Shown one piece after another: positions 1-9,921 of a stretch of 64,000 nt of DNA. The notes below the pieces were generated by a model. The model was not told the DNA's origin. It ran no database searches and saw only the letters and a list, made by a program, of their open reading frames with translations. Location: assembly GCF_036195045.1 (NCBI RefSeq), contig NZ_CP108100.1, positions 62,001-126,000 on the forward strand. The letters are read 5' to 3'. Position 1 is the first letter of the stretch. Each line of letters starts with the position of its first letter. The DNA is from Streptomyces sp. NBC_00236. GTDB lineage: Bacteria > Actinomycetota > Actinomycetes > Streptomycetales > Streptomycetaceae. Position numbers and translations under genes: made by a program.

Positions 1-1409
1 GAGCCTGGCAGTTTCGGGTCGAAGGCGGGGTGATGGAGGTGAGTGGGTGCACCGAGGCCCACCGTGGTGCCGTTGGCGGCTGCGGCGAACGCCATGTTGA
101 CGTCGATGCCGACCACGTACCGCCTGGTGCACTCCTCGTCGGTGAGCGGGCGCGCCCAGTCGTACGCCTCTTCCATGAGCATCTGATCCGGGGTGCGCTG
201 ATGGAAGCGCGGCAGATCGGCCAGGAGCGGGTGCCCGTCGGGTGCTTCGCACGGGGCGCAGTCCACGGGGTCGTTGCCGAGGGAGCCGGGGTTGTGCTCG
301 CTGTGCCGCTTGCCGGCGCGGTCGGGTTCGCTCGCCCGGGTGGGCGGGTGCAGCGCCGTCATCAGCTCCAGGCCGGTGACCGCCGTCGAACCGCGGGGGG
401 TGATCACACGAGTCGCGTAGGTGCCGAGGAGGCGTGCGAGTTCGGGGGCCGGAAGCTGCCCGGCACTGCCCCAGCTGCGGGCGTCGAGCGCGTTCCATGA
501 CGGAATGCACAGCTGGACGCAGGCGCGGTTGCCGCCCTGGGCGGGGCGGTAGATTCGGGCCCACGGGCCGAACCCCCGGCGGGTGAGCTGCCAGTTCGCC
601 CGGGACAGCTGCTGGATCACCCGGTGGCCTTCGGGGAGCCGCCCTGCCGTGCGTTCCTCCTCGCTGAGCTGCGGGGGCAGACCGTAGCGTTCGCACGCGG
701 CGGGCGTCAGGACGATCAGGGGGTCGGCGTCCTTGCCGTTGCGGCTCAGCCGGGGAGCGCCCAGCTTCGCTTCGCTCAGAACCCACTCGACGAGGGCAGG
801 GGCGGATTTGGCGGGCACGTCCAGGACGAGGCCGCCGACGCAGTACGCCGCAGCGTGCCCGTCCTCGACGTCGATGACGGCCAGGGGGCCGTTCGCGAAA
901 CGCGGATCGGTCTCCGCCGGTGGTGTGGCGGTCTTCGCGGGCACCGGACGTCGCGGGGCCGTGCGCGTCGCCGCGGTCCGGCCGGGGGCAGGAGGAGACT
1001 GCACTTCGGGCGCGGGTGCGGCCGGAGAGGGCACTTCGGGCGGGGGCGTGGGCGCGGGCGGGGAGGGCGCTTCGGGCGGGGGTGCGGGTGCCGTCGGAGA
1101 CAGCAGTTCGGGTGCCGGTGCTCCCGGTGCTTCCGGGACGGCCGCCGGTGCCGTCGGCGGGGCAGGCATCTCGGGGTACAGCTCGGCAAGCTTGTTCACC
1201 AGTCGGGCGTAGGCCTCGCGTTGCGGCGGGCGCGGTTCCGTCCTGCCGTTCTCCCAGCTCACCACGGTCGCCCTGCGCACGCCCAGTGCGGCGGCCACCT
1301 GTTCCTGTGTCAGACCGTGAGCCTTGCGCAGACGCTCCCGTTCCTGCGGCGGCGGCAGAGGTGAGTGGTCCGCGATGAGAGCATCGACCGCATCGAACAG
1401 TTCAGACAC
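1..1409 (-). CDS. tap: Telomere-associated protein Tap (C-terminus beyond window)
   Basis: Tap recruits the terminal protein Tpg to the 3' overhang during end patching of linear Streptomyces replicons. The gene starts at GTG 1409, six bases after a GGAGG at 1416-1420, and runs off the left edge. The visible 469 residues begin with an XRE-type helix-turn-helix (about residues 20-75, with LTQEQVAAALGVRRATVVSW), then a Pro/Ala-rich linker of roughly 70 residues. A conserved body follows, with GPWARIYRPAQG and VVGIDVNMAF. This order matches Streptomyces Tap as I remember it. In known cases tpg lies just downstream, which would be left of position 1. Its presence suggests a chromosome arm near the telomere, or a linear plasmid. 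The assignment rests on recalled family sequence. Confidence 0.85.
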   Translation of the reverse strand, partial: MSELFDAVDALIADHSPLPPPQERERLRKAHGLTQEQVAAALGVRRATVVSWENGRTEPRPPQREAYARLVNKLAELYPEMPAPPTAPAAVPEAPGAPAPELLSPTAPAPPPEAPSPPAPTPPPEVPSPAAPAPEVQSPPAPGRTAATRTAPRRPVPAKTATPPAETDPRFANGPLAVIDVEDGHAAAYCVGGLVLDVPAKSAPALVEWVLSEAKLGAPRLSRNGKDADPLIVLTPAACERYGLPPQLSEEERTAGRLPEGHRVIQQLSRANWQLTRRGFGPWARIYRPAQGGNRACVQLCIPSWNALDARSWGSAGQLPAPELARLLGTYATRVITPRGSTAVTGLELMTALHPPTRASEPDRAGKRHSEHNPGSLGNDPVDCAPCEAPDGHPLLADLPRFHQRTPDQMLMEEAYDWARPLTDEECTRRYVVGIDVNMAFAAAANGTTVGLGAPTHLHHPAFDPKLPG

Positions 1410-1521
1410 CAGAAACCTCCCCGATCACTCTCGGACGCTACACCAAAGCACTCCCCAAACGAACTTTAGCCGCACATTGTTCGAGCGTTTGGCGTACACC
1501 GAGGGGACCCGGGCGCATGCG

Positions 1522-2262
1522 TCAACGGGCGACAGCGGGCAGCCTGCGGGGCTCGACGCGCGCCTCCACCGCCTTGTCACCCTCGCGCCCGACCACGTAC
1601 GCGCCCTTGCCCGGGACCTCGGTCACCGCCTCCACCAGTTCCGTTCCGCGGTAGACCAGACCCACTCCGTCATCGGTGCAGTGAGAGGTCGGCAAGGTGC
1701 CGTCCGCCACGAGCCGGTGGATCAGCGGGCGCCGGCCCTCGTCCACGTCGTAGTGCACCCCGTTGCCGTAGGGAAGAAATCCCAGAGCGTTCGTGAGGGG
1801 GCGCAGTTCCGGCCCGAACGAGTCGGTCGCGCCCCCTTCGAACCAGCAGATGGATCCCGCGCTGACCCCGCTCAGTACGACGCCGGCCTGCCAGGCCCGG
1901 TACATGATCCGGTCCAGGCCATGCACCCGCCACACCGCGAGCAGGTTGGCCACCGAGCCGCCCATGACCCAGACGACATCGTGATCGAGAACCGCACCCT
2001 CGACGTCCTCCATGTTGGGCATGGGGAACAGGTTCAGTGGCGTCAGATCGAAGCCTGCGGTCCGGCCGGCCTCCCCCATGCGGGCGGTGAAGTGTTCGGC
2101 GTCCCCGATCGCGGTGCCGACGTACATGACACGCGGGCGCCGGCCGTGTGCCCCGGAGAGGTCGACGGCGTGATGTACGAGGGCATCGAACATCACGCTG
2201 GTACGTCCTCCGGCACGGTGTCCGCCGGAGGTGGCGAGGATCGTGGGTTCCGGTGCGGTCAT
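1522..2262 (-). CDS. pepE: Peptidase E (S51 family, aspartyl dipeptidase type)
   Basis: This is a 246-residue cytoplasmic peptidase of family S51, whose founding member removes N-terminal aspartate from dipeptides. The nucleophile elbow GVSAGS places the likely catalytic serine at residue 134, and WVMGGS near 98-103 matches the strand before it in the family. No signal peptide is present. The start is taken at ATG 2262 (MTAPEPT). ATG 2274 is in frame and possible, and neither has a strong ribosome site. A longer reading to 2496 has atypical N-terminal composition and was not used. The gene follows tap in the same orientation after 112 bases, so it is probably a separate unit. Confidence 0.85.
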   Translation of the reverse strand: MTAPEPTILATSGGHRAGGRTSVMFDALVHHAVDLSGAHGRRPRVMYVGTAIGDAEHFTARMGEAGRTAGFDLTPLNLFPMPNMEDVEGAVLDHDVVWVMGGSVANLLAVWRVHGLDRIMYRAWQAGVVLSGVSAGSICWFEGGATDSFGPELRPLTNALGFLPYGNGVHYDVDEGRRPLIHRLVADGTLPTSHCTDDGVGLVYRGTELVEAVTEVPGKGAYVVGREGDKAVEARVEPRRLPAVAR

Positions 2263-2550
2263 GGCCGTGATCATATCGACGGCCGTTCGGGGCTCTCCGC
2301 TTCCCTCGTGAAGGTGGGACCGGTCGGGTTTCCGTGTTCGTCGGTCCGGTCCGCGTCCGCCATGTCCGCCTTGGCGAGGTGAGCGCTGAAGAGGGTGAGG
2401 ATCCTGCCCGGGTGTGCCGCTAGCACCGGAACCCGACCCGATCTTGTGCTGAGGTGTCGTCATGGCGGTGACGCCGGGTGCTGGATCGCGCTCCAACTCA
2501 AGGACCGTCGACGGCGAGCGTCCTACGTGAAAGTACTCCGGAACGCCTGA

Positions 2551-2580
2551 CGGGCCGCCGGAGCGTGCTCCGGCGGCCCG
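2551..2580 (-). terminator. Terminator of the cold-shock gene
   Basis: A perfect 14-base inverted repeat CGGGCCGCCGGAGC / GCTCCGGCGGCCCG, separated by two bases, lies 17 bases past the cold-shock stop codon. The real loop would open a few pairs. The remaining bases between 2263 and 2550 show no convincing gene and must hold the peptidase E promoter. Confidence 0.75.
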
Positions 2581-2596
2581 CGTGTCACCCCTGAGG

Positions 2597-4335
<1,739 letters not shown>

Positions 4336-4344
4336 GCGACACGG

Positions 4345-4581
4345 TCGGCATCTGCGATGCCACCACGACGACTCCGGATCTGCCATGGGCTCGTGATGCG
4401 TTCGCCCGAGCAGCACCTCGTCCAGGCGCTCGACGTGCACCCGGAGCTCGGCAACGGCGCTCGCCGGCAGCATGAGCAGAACTTCTTGCAGCTTGTCCCG
4501 AGCCCAGCCCTCACCACAACACGGACAGGCGAACTCGGCCTCTCCATGCCTCCAGCGACGCCTGGTGCCGTGGACGCGCAC
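4345..4581 (-). pseudogene. Small hypothetical protein remnant (CPCC / WWHRR type)
   Basis: From GTG 4581 the minus strand reads about 75 residues with real-protein character: FACPCCGEGWARD, then LPASAVAELRVHVERLDEVLL, then DPESSWWHRRC. I recall short Streptomyces hypothetical proteins of this layout, a cysteine cluster followed by an amphipathic helix and a Trp-Trp ending. Here no stop follows the expected end. The frame continues for about 90 residues antisense through the end of the methyltransferase gene, which suggests a lost stop codon or a frameshift. It may be a decayed gene or an extended but functional one. Confidence 0.4.
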
Positions 4582-4599
4582 AGACCATACGCGCTGAGC

Positions 4600-4614
4600 C
4601 CGCCCTCCGGGCGG
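4600..4614 (-). terminator. Short hairpin after the GNAT gene
   Basis: CCGCCC, a three-base loop and GGGCGG form a six-pair hairpin seven bases past the GNAT stop codon. It could terminate that gene; it is short, so support is modest. Confidence 0.4.
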
Positions 4615-4620
4615 CCGGCG

Positions 4621-5127
4621 CTACGTCCGAAACACGCCCTGACAGAGCTCCTTGCGCATCAGCGTGCACATCGTCTCGTAGCGACGCAGCGATCCGTCCG
4701 GCGCCTGCTCGTCCCACGTGTCGGGACTGCGGTCGTAGGCGACATACCCCAGTCGTTCGTACAGCGCCCGCGCCCGGGGGTTGCTCTCCTCCACGCCGAG
4801 CTCGGCGTGGCGGAGGCCGCGGTTCCTCATACGGAGTTCCGCGGCTTCGACGAGGAAGGTGCCGATCCCGCACGACTGCAGGGCCGGGTGGACCGCCAGC
4901 TGCCAGAGGGTGCCGGCCCCCTCCTTGACCCGGTAGTCGATGCCGGCCTTCGCGACGGGAACGTCCGTGGGGGTGCAGACCACGAGGTAGTCGACCTCGC
5001 CGAGCCGGGCACGCTCCAGCTGCACCGCGACGCCCGCCAGGTGGTGTGCGGACCCCGCCCATCCGCAGGACGCCAGGTCCGCATGCACCAGGTCCCGCAC
5101 CGACAGCTTCAACTCCACGCTGATCAT
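4621..5127 (-). CDS. GNAT family N-acetyltransferase
   Basis: This 168-residue protein transfers an acetyl group from acetyl-CoA to an unidentified amine. The GNAT signature is clear: LWQLAVHPALQSCGIGTFLV (residues 74-93) holds the Q-x-x-G-x-G pyrophosphate loop, and ESNPRARALYERLGY is the typical C-terminal helix-strand. Two ATGs compete. ATG 5127 is preferred because GGAGG sits eight bases upstream, whereas ATG 5133 leaves only two. The gene is monocistronic and convergent with the methyltransferase. Confidence 0.88.
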   Translation of the reverse strand: MISVELKLSVRDLVHADLASCGWAGSAHHLAGVAVQLERARLGEVDYLVVCTPTDVPVAKAGIDYRVKEGAGTLWQLAVHPALQSCGIGTFLVEAAELRMRNRGLRHAELGVEESNPRARALYERLGYVAYDRSPDTWDEQAPDGSLRRYETMCTLMRKELCQGVFRT

Positions 5128-5373
5128 CCTCATCGCCTCCGGCCAGTCAGCATCCCTGCGAAGCACCCGGGATGCAACGCCGTTCTTCCGCATGTGCCCC
5201 CACATCGCTCCCGCACGCGGGTCATCCGAATGCCACGTCGGGCGCCCGTCCGCGGCGCGCCGGGGGACGAACCTCTCCTCGTTCGTAACTCTTTGCATCA
5301 GGACGTGACGTCGGCAGGACGAGAACACGCGGCGCACGACTCCCCGAAATCGGCCGTCACCAGGAGGACTGCG

Positions 5374-6258
5374 TTGTCATCCCGAATCCACCGCCCCGGA
5401 TCCATGCGGCACAAGCTGATGGTGGCCGGCGCGTTCAGCCTGGTCATGGCCCTCGGTCCAGGAGTTCCTTCCGGCGCAGCGGCAGCAGTACCGCGGCCGT
5501 CCGGCGACACCATCCCCCTCGGCGACGGATACATGGGGGCCGGATATCTTGCGGATGCAAAGAACTTCACGGCGGACACGCGGCAGATCGAGTTCGGTGC
5601 CGAGGGCAGCGCGTCCACTCGGGCCACCCAGGCAGGCATCGACGTCTCCCACTACCAGGGAACGATCAACTGGCCGTCGGTGAAGTCGGCCGGCATCGGG
5701 TTCGCCTACATCAAGGCCACGGAGTCGACCACGTACAAGGACCCCACGTTCAGCGCCAACTACCTCCACGCCCACCAGGCGAAGGTGATCCGAGGCGCCT
5801 ACCACTTCGCCCGTCCCGGTCTGTCCGGCGGCGCGGCGCAGGCGACGTACTTCGCCGCCAACGGCGGGGGCTGGTCGCGGGACAACCTGACGCTGCCCGG
5901 CATGCTCGATCTCGAAGGCGGCTGCTCCGGCAAATCGGTCTCGGCCATGCGGTCATGGATTCTGGACTTCTCGAACACGTACAAGGCGAAGACCGGACGT
6001 GACGTCGTCATCTACACCGGCCCGAGCTGGTGGAACACCTGTACGGGCGGGTGGAGCGGCATGGCCGCCCGGAGCCCTCTGTTCGTCGCGCACTGGACCG
6101 GCGCTTCCAGTCCCTCCATCCCGGGCGGCTTCCCGTACTGGACCTTCTGGCAGTACACCGACTCCGGTTCGGTGGGCGGGGTCTCCGGGGCGGTGGACCG
6201 CGACCGGTTCAGCGGTGACAGCGGCCGCCTTCTGGCCCTGGCCAACAACACCCTCTGA
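5374..6258 (+). CDS. Secreted GH25 lysozyme (N-acetylmuramidase)
   Basis: GH25 muramidases cut the beta-1,4 bond between MurNAc and GlcNAc in peptidoglycan. The 294-residue precursor has a signal peptide (residues 1 to about 38, ending GAAAA), a linker of about 45 residues, and a catalytic domain starting GIDVSHYQG with Asp90. The catalytic D-x-E appears as Asp179 and Glu181 (MLDLEGG), and YWTFWQYTD is the usual C-terminal signature. TTG 5374 is preferred as the start because GGAGG lies six bases upstream; ATG 5404 has none. It could serve in cell wall turnover or attack on other bacteria. Confidence 0.92.
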   Translation: MSSRIHRPGSMRHKLMVAGAFSLVMALGPGVPSGAAAAVPRPSGDTIPLGDGYMGAGYLADAKNFTADTRQIEFGAEGSASTRATQAGIDVSHYQGTINWPSVKSAGIGFAYIKATESTTYKDPTFSANYLHAHQAKVIRGAYHFARPGLSGGAAQATYFAANGGGWSRDNLTLPGMLDLEGGCSGKSVSAMRSWILDFSNTYKAKTGRDVVIYTGPSWWNTCTGGWSGMAARSPLFVAHWTGASSPSIPGGFPYWTFWQYTDSGSVGGVSGAVDRDRFSGDSGRLLALANNTL

Positions 6259-6323
6259 CGGCCGAACGGGCGACATCGCACACCCTGTGGGAATAGTCGG
6301 CGCCAGTCACTGTTGATCACGGC

Positions 6324-7214
6324 ATGACTTCTGACACACGTGACGCATTCGGGCAGATCGGCATCTGGAGCGGGGCCCTCCACCGGTCGCGGGCGGACGA
6401 CGCGGGGAAGGCTGCCATCACGGAGGCGGTCACCGAGCTCGAAGACCTCGGGTACGGCACGCTCTGGATCGGGGGCAGTCCCTCGCCCGACGATGCCGCC
6501 GCTGTCGTCGAGGCCACCCGTTCGATCACCGTCGCCACGGGAATCCTCAGTATCTGGGACCACCCCGCCGCGGATGTGGCGGCACGCATCGCGCGGCTCG
6601 ACGCGGCCGCCCGCGGGCGGTTCGTCCTCGGCCTGGGTGTCAGCCACGGTCCGATGGTGCCGCAGTACTCGAAGCCGTACAGCGCGATGGTCTCCTACCT
6701 CGACGCGCTGGACTCCGCCACCCTGCCGGTGGACGCCGGACATCGTGTGCTGGCCGCGCTCGGCCCGAAGATGCTGAAGCTCGCGACGGGGCGGGCGCTG
6801 GGTGCCCACCCCTATCTCGTCACCACCGAGCACACGGCGGAGGCCCGCGAAGCGCTCGGCCCCGACGCTCTGCTCGCCCCGGAACTCTCCGTCGTGCTCG
6901 ACACCGACCTCGACCGGGCGCGCACCACCGCGCGGACCATGCTGGCGATGTACCTGCAGCTGCCGAACTACACCGACAACCTGCTGCGGCTGGGGTTCTC
7001 GGAGAGCGACTTCGAGGACGGCGGAAGCATTCGCCTCCTCGACGCCCTGTTCGCCCTGGGCGACGCCGAGCAGGTGAAGACCCGGGCGAGGCAGTACCTC
7101 GACGCCGGTGCCGATCACGTCGCTCTCCAGGTACTCACCGCCGGCCAGGGCGGCGCCGGCCTGCCGCGAGCCGAGTGGCGCGCCCTGGCCGAGGCCTTCG
7201 GGGACGAACTGTAA
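6324..7214 (+). CDS. LLM-class flavin oxidoreductase (F420-type)
   Basis: This 296-residue TIM-barrel enzyme belongs to the luciferase-like monooxygenase family. In actinobacteria many members use coenzyme F420 instead of FMN. Family features include TLWIGGSPSPDDAA near the second strand, VATGILSIWDH, and RFVLGLGVSHGP, where cofactor contacts occur. The substrate is unknown. ATG 6324 fits the conserved N-terminus (FGQIGIWSGAL). It follows the lysozyme gene by 65 bases without a terminator, so read-through is possible, but the functions do not suggest an operon. Confidence 0.88.
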   Translation: MTSDTRDAFGQIGIWSGALHRSRADDAGKAAITEAVTELEDLGYGTLWIGGSPSPDDAAAVVEATRSITVATGILSIWDHPAADVAARIARLDAAARGRFVLGLGVSHGPMVPQYSKPYSAMVSYLDALDSATLPVDAGHRVLAALGPKMLKLATGRALGAHPYLVTTEHTAEAREALGPDALLAPELSVVLDTDLDRARTTARTMLAMYLQLPNYTDNLLRLGFSESDFEDGGSIRLLDALFALGDAEQVKTRARQYLDAGADHVALQVLTAGQGGAGLPRAEWRALAEAFGDEL

Positions 7215-7251
7215 GCGGCGGTTCCAGCAGGCGGCGGTCCGCCGGTCGTGA

Positions 7252-7294
7252 CCGCCGCCTCGCATCCCGTCGACCGGACGGTGCGAGGCGGCGG
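7252..7294. terminator. Bidirectional terminator
   Basis: A perfect 13-base inverted repeat, CCGCCGCCTCGCA (7252-7264) with TGCGAGGCGGCGG (7282-7294), carries a second four-pair stem in the loop. It sits between the convergent LLM oxidoreductase and SapA-like genes and can serve both strands. Confidence 0.8.
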
Positions 7295-7366
7295 CCGGGA
7301 CCCGGCGGGAAGGCGGGCATCAGCCGCACCGTCCGTGGGCCGGAGCGTCCCCTTCGTACGACCGGG

Positions 7367-7816
7367 TCAGCGGATTTCCGTGACCCGGTGTTCCGTGCGC
7401 GCGGCGCAGTTGGAGTTGTCCACGGACACGTACACGTTGGCGATGTTGCCGCCCCAGCTCACGCAGTGGCCCTTGCCGTAGACGTAGGCCGGCCCCGCGT
7501 ACGACGTGTAGTTCCCGGAGTCGCCGGCCCACTCGTCGGTGTCGGGCACGTAGATGTACGTGGACATGTCCTTGGCCGTACCGGGGTTGGTACGGATGGT
7601 CGCGACGCAGTTCCTCCCGTTCGTGGAGTTGTACGTCAGGTAGACGGTGCCCAGTGAGCCGACGGGCACCGAGTTCACGGTCTTGTAGGCACTGCCGCAG
7701 ACGCCCTGAGGTGTGACGTTGGGTGCGGCAGAGGCTGCCGTGGCGCCCATGACCGTGGCACCCGCCACCAGCGCGCCCACCGCCCCGACGACCGCGACAT
7801 TACGCAGGCTTCTCAT
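7367..7816 (-). CDS. SapA-like spore-associated secreted protein
   Basis: This 149-residue precursor resembles SapA, a protein first found loosely attached to Streptomyces coelicolor spores; its biochemical role is unknown. A signal peptide covers residues 1 to about 30 (ending AASA). The mature part has four cysteines at 40, 70, 118 and 137, which could form two disulfides, and the characteristic TVYLTYNSTNGRNCV and GDSGNYTSYAGPVYV-like segment (here GPAYVYGKGHC). ATG 7816 has AAGGGGG four bases upstream. The gene is monocistronic with a strong terminator behind it. Confidence 0.85.
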   Translation of the reverse strand: MRSLRNVAVVGAVGALVAGATVMGATAASAAPNVTPQGVCGSAYKTVNSVPVGSLGTVYLTYNSTNGRNCVATIRTNPGTAKDMSTYIYVPDTDEWAGDSGNYTSYAGPAYVYGKGHCVSWGGNIANVYVSVDNSNCAARTEHRVTEIR

Positions 7817-7957
7817 ATATCCCCCTTGTGTCTCCAGGAGCGGTTTGCTCCCACTTGATAGGACCCGCGGGCGGCAGGGATGGTTGTGCCGGGTATGCCC
7901 GCGGGTTCCGACGCAGGGTGCGTTCACGGGAGCCGGGGAGGTCTCGTCCCGCCCGGG

Positions 7958-9130
7958 TCACCGCTTGCGCAGGAGGGCGCAGACGAAGTTCTCCTCCACG
8001 GTGCGCAGCCGCTGCAGCAGTTCCGGCTTGTTCGTCTTGTTCACCTGGGTGGTGAGGGAGAAGGTCAGGGACCGTTTGCCGTCCGGTGTGGCGGCGACCA
8101 GTTGCGTATAGCCGGGAAAGTTGCCCGTGTGGCCGTACACCACACCGCAACGGGTCGTGTACCGGAAGAGGGCCAGACCTGCCTTGTTCGCGCCCGGGCC
8201 CGCCGGCTCGGAGGCCCCGTTCACCCAGTTCAGCTGCTGACGCCGGGTCCGGTCGGAGATCAACGTCCCGCCGGCGTAACCGCGGATGAACGACGTCATG
8301 TCCTTCGGCGTCGAGATGATCCCGCCCGACGCCCACACACCCGAGGCGCTGAGCACCTCGCTGACGTCCTCGGGCGGGTTCGGCGGGGTGACGTCGTAGC
8401 CGTGCATGTACGGCTCGGGCATCCGGTAGCCCTGCGGCAGGCTGGTGCCGCGCATACCGAGCGGGCGGTACACGAGTCGGGCGAGCAACTCCTCGTAGCG
8501 GCGACCTGTCACCGCCTCCGCCATCAGCGCGACGGCGATGTTGTCGGAGTTGGAGTAGGCGTACCGGGTCCCGGGGCGGAACGCCAGCGGCTCGGCGGCG
8601 ACGAAATCCAGCAGCCGCCGGGAGTCGAAACGGCGCCGGGGGTCCGCGGTCACCAGGGACAGGAACTCCGGGTCCGCGCTGTAGTCCGGCAGCCCGCTGG
8701 TGTGGTTCAGCAGTTGCCGCAGTGTGACCCGGTGCCAGGCGCGGGGCAGCCGGGGCAGCACCCGGCCGATGGTGTCGTCCAGCCGAAGCCTCCCCCGGTC
8801 GACGAGTTGGAGGGAGACCGCGCCGCTGTAAGCCTTGGCCGTGCTGGCGATACGCATGTGGTCGGTCGTCCGGATCGGGCGGGCGGTGCCGGTGTCGGCG
8901 ACACCCGCCCGGAATACCTCGGTGCGGTGCTCTCGTTCGAGGACGGCGATCACGCCGGGCGGCCCGCCGGGCGCATCGGTCAGTTCCTGCAACTGCACGC
9001 GCAGCGCGCGGTCGTGGTCGGCGGGGGCGTCCGCGGCGTGGGCGGGGGAAAGCATCGGCCCGGCCGCGCAGGCAGCGGCCAGCAGGGCGGCGAGGGGCAG
9101 GCGGACCTGCGGGAGGCCTGGAAGCAGCAC
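7958..9130 (-). CDS. Secreted serine hydrolase (beta-lactamase / D-Ala-D-Ala carboxypeptidase family)
   Basis: This 390-residue exported enzyme has the class C beta-lactamase/DD-peptidase fold. The catalytic S-x-x-K is S96-TAK, the Y-x-N is Tyr192-Ser-Asn194, and H334-T-G336 replaces the K-T-G box, as is usual in the DD-peptidase and esterase branch. A signal peptide occupies residues 1 to about 32 (ending AHA). GTG 9130 is chosen because GGAG lies seven bases upstream and the hydrophobic core then begins at the right distance. Likely roles are peptidoglycan trimming or D-peptide hydrolysis; resistance to beta-lactams cannot be inferred. Confidence 0.87.
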   Translation of the reverse strand: MLLPGLPQVRLPLAALLAAACAAGPMLSPAHAADAPADHDRALRVQLQELTDAPGGPPGVIAVLEREHRTEVFRAGVADTGTARPIRTTDHMRIASTAKAYSGAVSLQLVDRGRLRLDDTIGRVLPRLPRAWHRVTLRQLLNHTSGLPDYSADPEFLSLVTADPRRRFDSRRLLDFVAAEPLAFRPGTRYAYSNSDNIAVALMAEAVTGRRYEELLARLVYRPLGMRGTSLPQGYRMPEPYMHGYDVTPPNPPEDVSEVLSASGVWASGGIISTPKDMTSFIRGYAGGTLISDRTRRQQLNWVNGASEPAGPGANKAGLALFRYTTRCGVVYGHTGNFPGYTQLVAATPDGKRSLTFSLTTQVNKTNKPELLQRLRTVEENFVCALLRKR

Positions 9131-9284
9131 GGAAGTACTCCTGAGACGTGAGCCCGGTGGAGAATCCAGCTTCGCCCGCTGCTCCGCGAGCCGCCCGTCG
9201 CCCTGCTCCATCCAGCCGAGACCACGCAGCCGCCGCCCCTCGCGGGGCTGTGACGTGGTGCGGGGTGCCCGCGCCCGCGGGCTG

Positions 9285-9836
9285 TCAGCGCCGTCCGCCG
9301 AACTCCCAGGCATGCACTTCGATCCCGGCGTACCGGTCCGGCGTGAGGACGGCGCGTGCCGCGTCCGGATCCGGCGCCCTTACCAGTGCCGCCGTGCCCA
9401 GCCAGGTCGTACCGTCGTCGGAGAGCAGCGGCCCGTAAGCGATCAGGTCGTCCCGGCCGGCCGGCACCGCGAGGTCGGCGGGATCCCCCGCGCCGAGGCC
9501 GATCACGAGGTACCGGTTGCCGCCGCTGTGTCCACCGGGGAAGTCCCACATGGTGCGCCCCAGCAGGTTGCGCCACCTCCTCAGCAGCACGTCGCGGTAA
9601 GCGCCCGCCTGGTAGTTCGGCTCGTCGAAGGCGAACGCGCGGGCGGCGGCGGGGCCGGGCAGGTCGACGATGTGCACGCTTCCGGTGGGCACCTCGTCGT
9701 TGTCGTGCGCGAAGGTCGGGCCCCTGGCGATCAGCTCCTTCGCATATTGGTCCATGTAGGACCAGTGTTCTTCCAGCAGCTCTTCCCGCAGCGGAAGGGA
9801 GCCGGGCCGGTCGCGGTGGTAGCAGAGGAACTCCAT
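9285..9836 (-). CDS. YciI-like protein with two domains
   Basis: This 183-residue protein looks like two YciI-type ferredoxin-like domains in tandem. The first half (residues 1 to about 95, MEFLCYHRDRPGSLPLREELLEEHW) contains the usual REELLEEHW helix and a GSVHIVDL strand. The second half repeats the layout (DLIAYGPLLSDDGTTWLGTAALV). YciI proteins are small dimeric proteins of uncertain function, some with hydrolytic or dioxygenase-like activity. The ribosome site is weak. The gene lies 85 bases from the divergent-looking end of the M20 gene but is transcribed in the same direction, so it may be the distal gene of that unit. Confidence 0.75.
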   Translation of the reverse strand: MEFLCYHRDRPGSLPLREELLEEHWSYMDQYAKELIARGPTFAHDNDEVPTGSVHIVDLPGPAAARAFAFDEPNYQAGAYRDVLLRRWRNLLGRTMWDFPGGHSGGNRYLVIGLGAGDPADLAVPAGRDDLIAYGPLLSDDGTTWLGTAALVRAPDPDAARAVLTPDRYAGIEVHAWEFGGRR

Positions 9837-9921
9837 GACCGAAGGATCTCTGAACCGAGGCAGCCGGGTCGAGCCGGTTTTCCGCGATGAGCGCCCGGCC
9901 CGGTGGGCGGGTGCGCTGCCG

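Noticed and set aside
624..1364. Long plus-strand frame rich in Gly/Arg opposite tap
   Set aside because: It is a GC-rich antisense frame; the minus strand encodes Tap with recognisable motifs and a ribosome site.
4357..5373. Plus-strand extension of the lysozyme frame upstream of 5374
   Set aside because: It runs through the GNAT gene on the other strand, lacks coding character and the lysozyme has a better TTG start with GGAGG.
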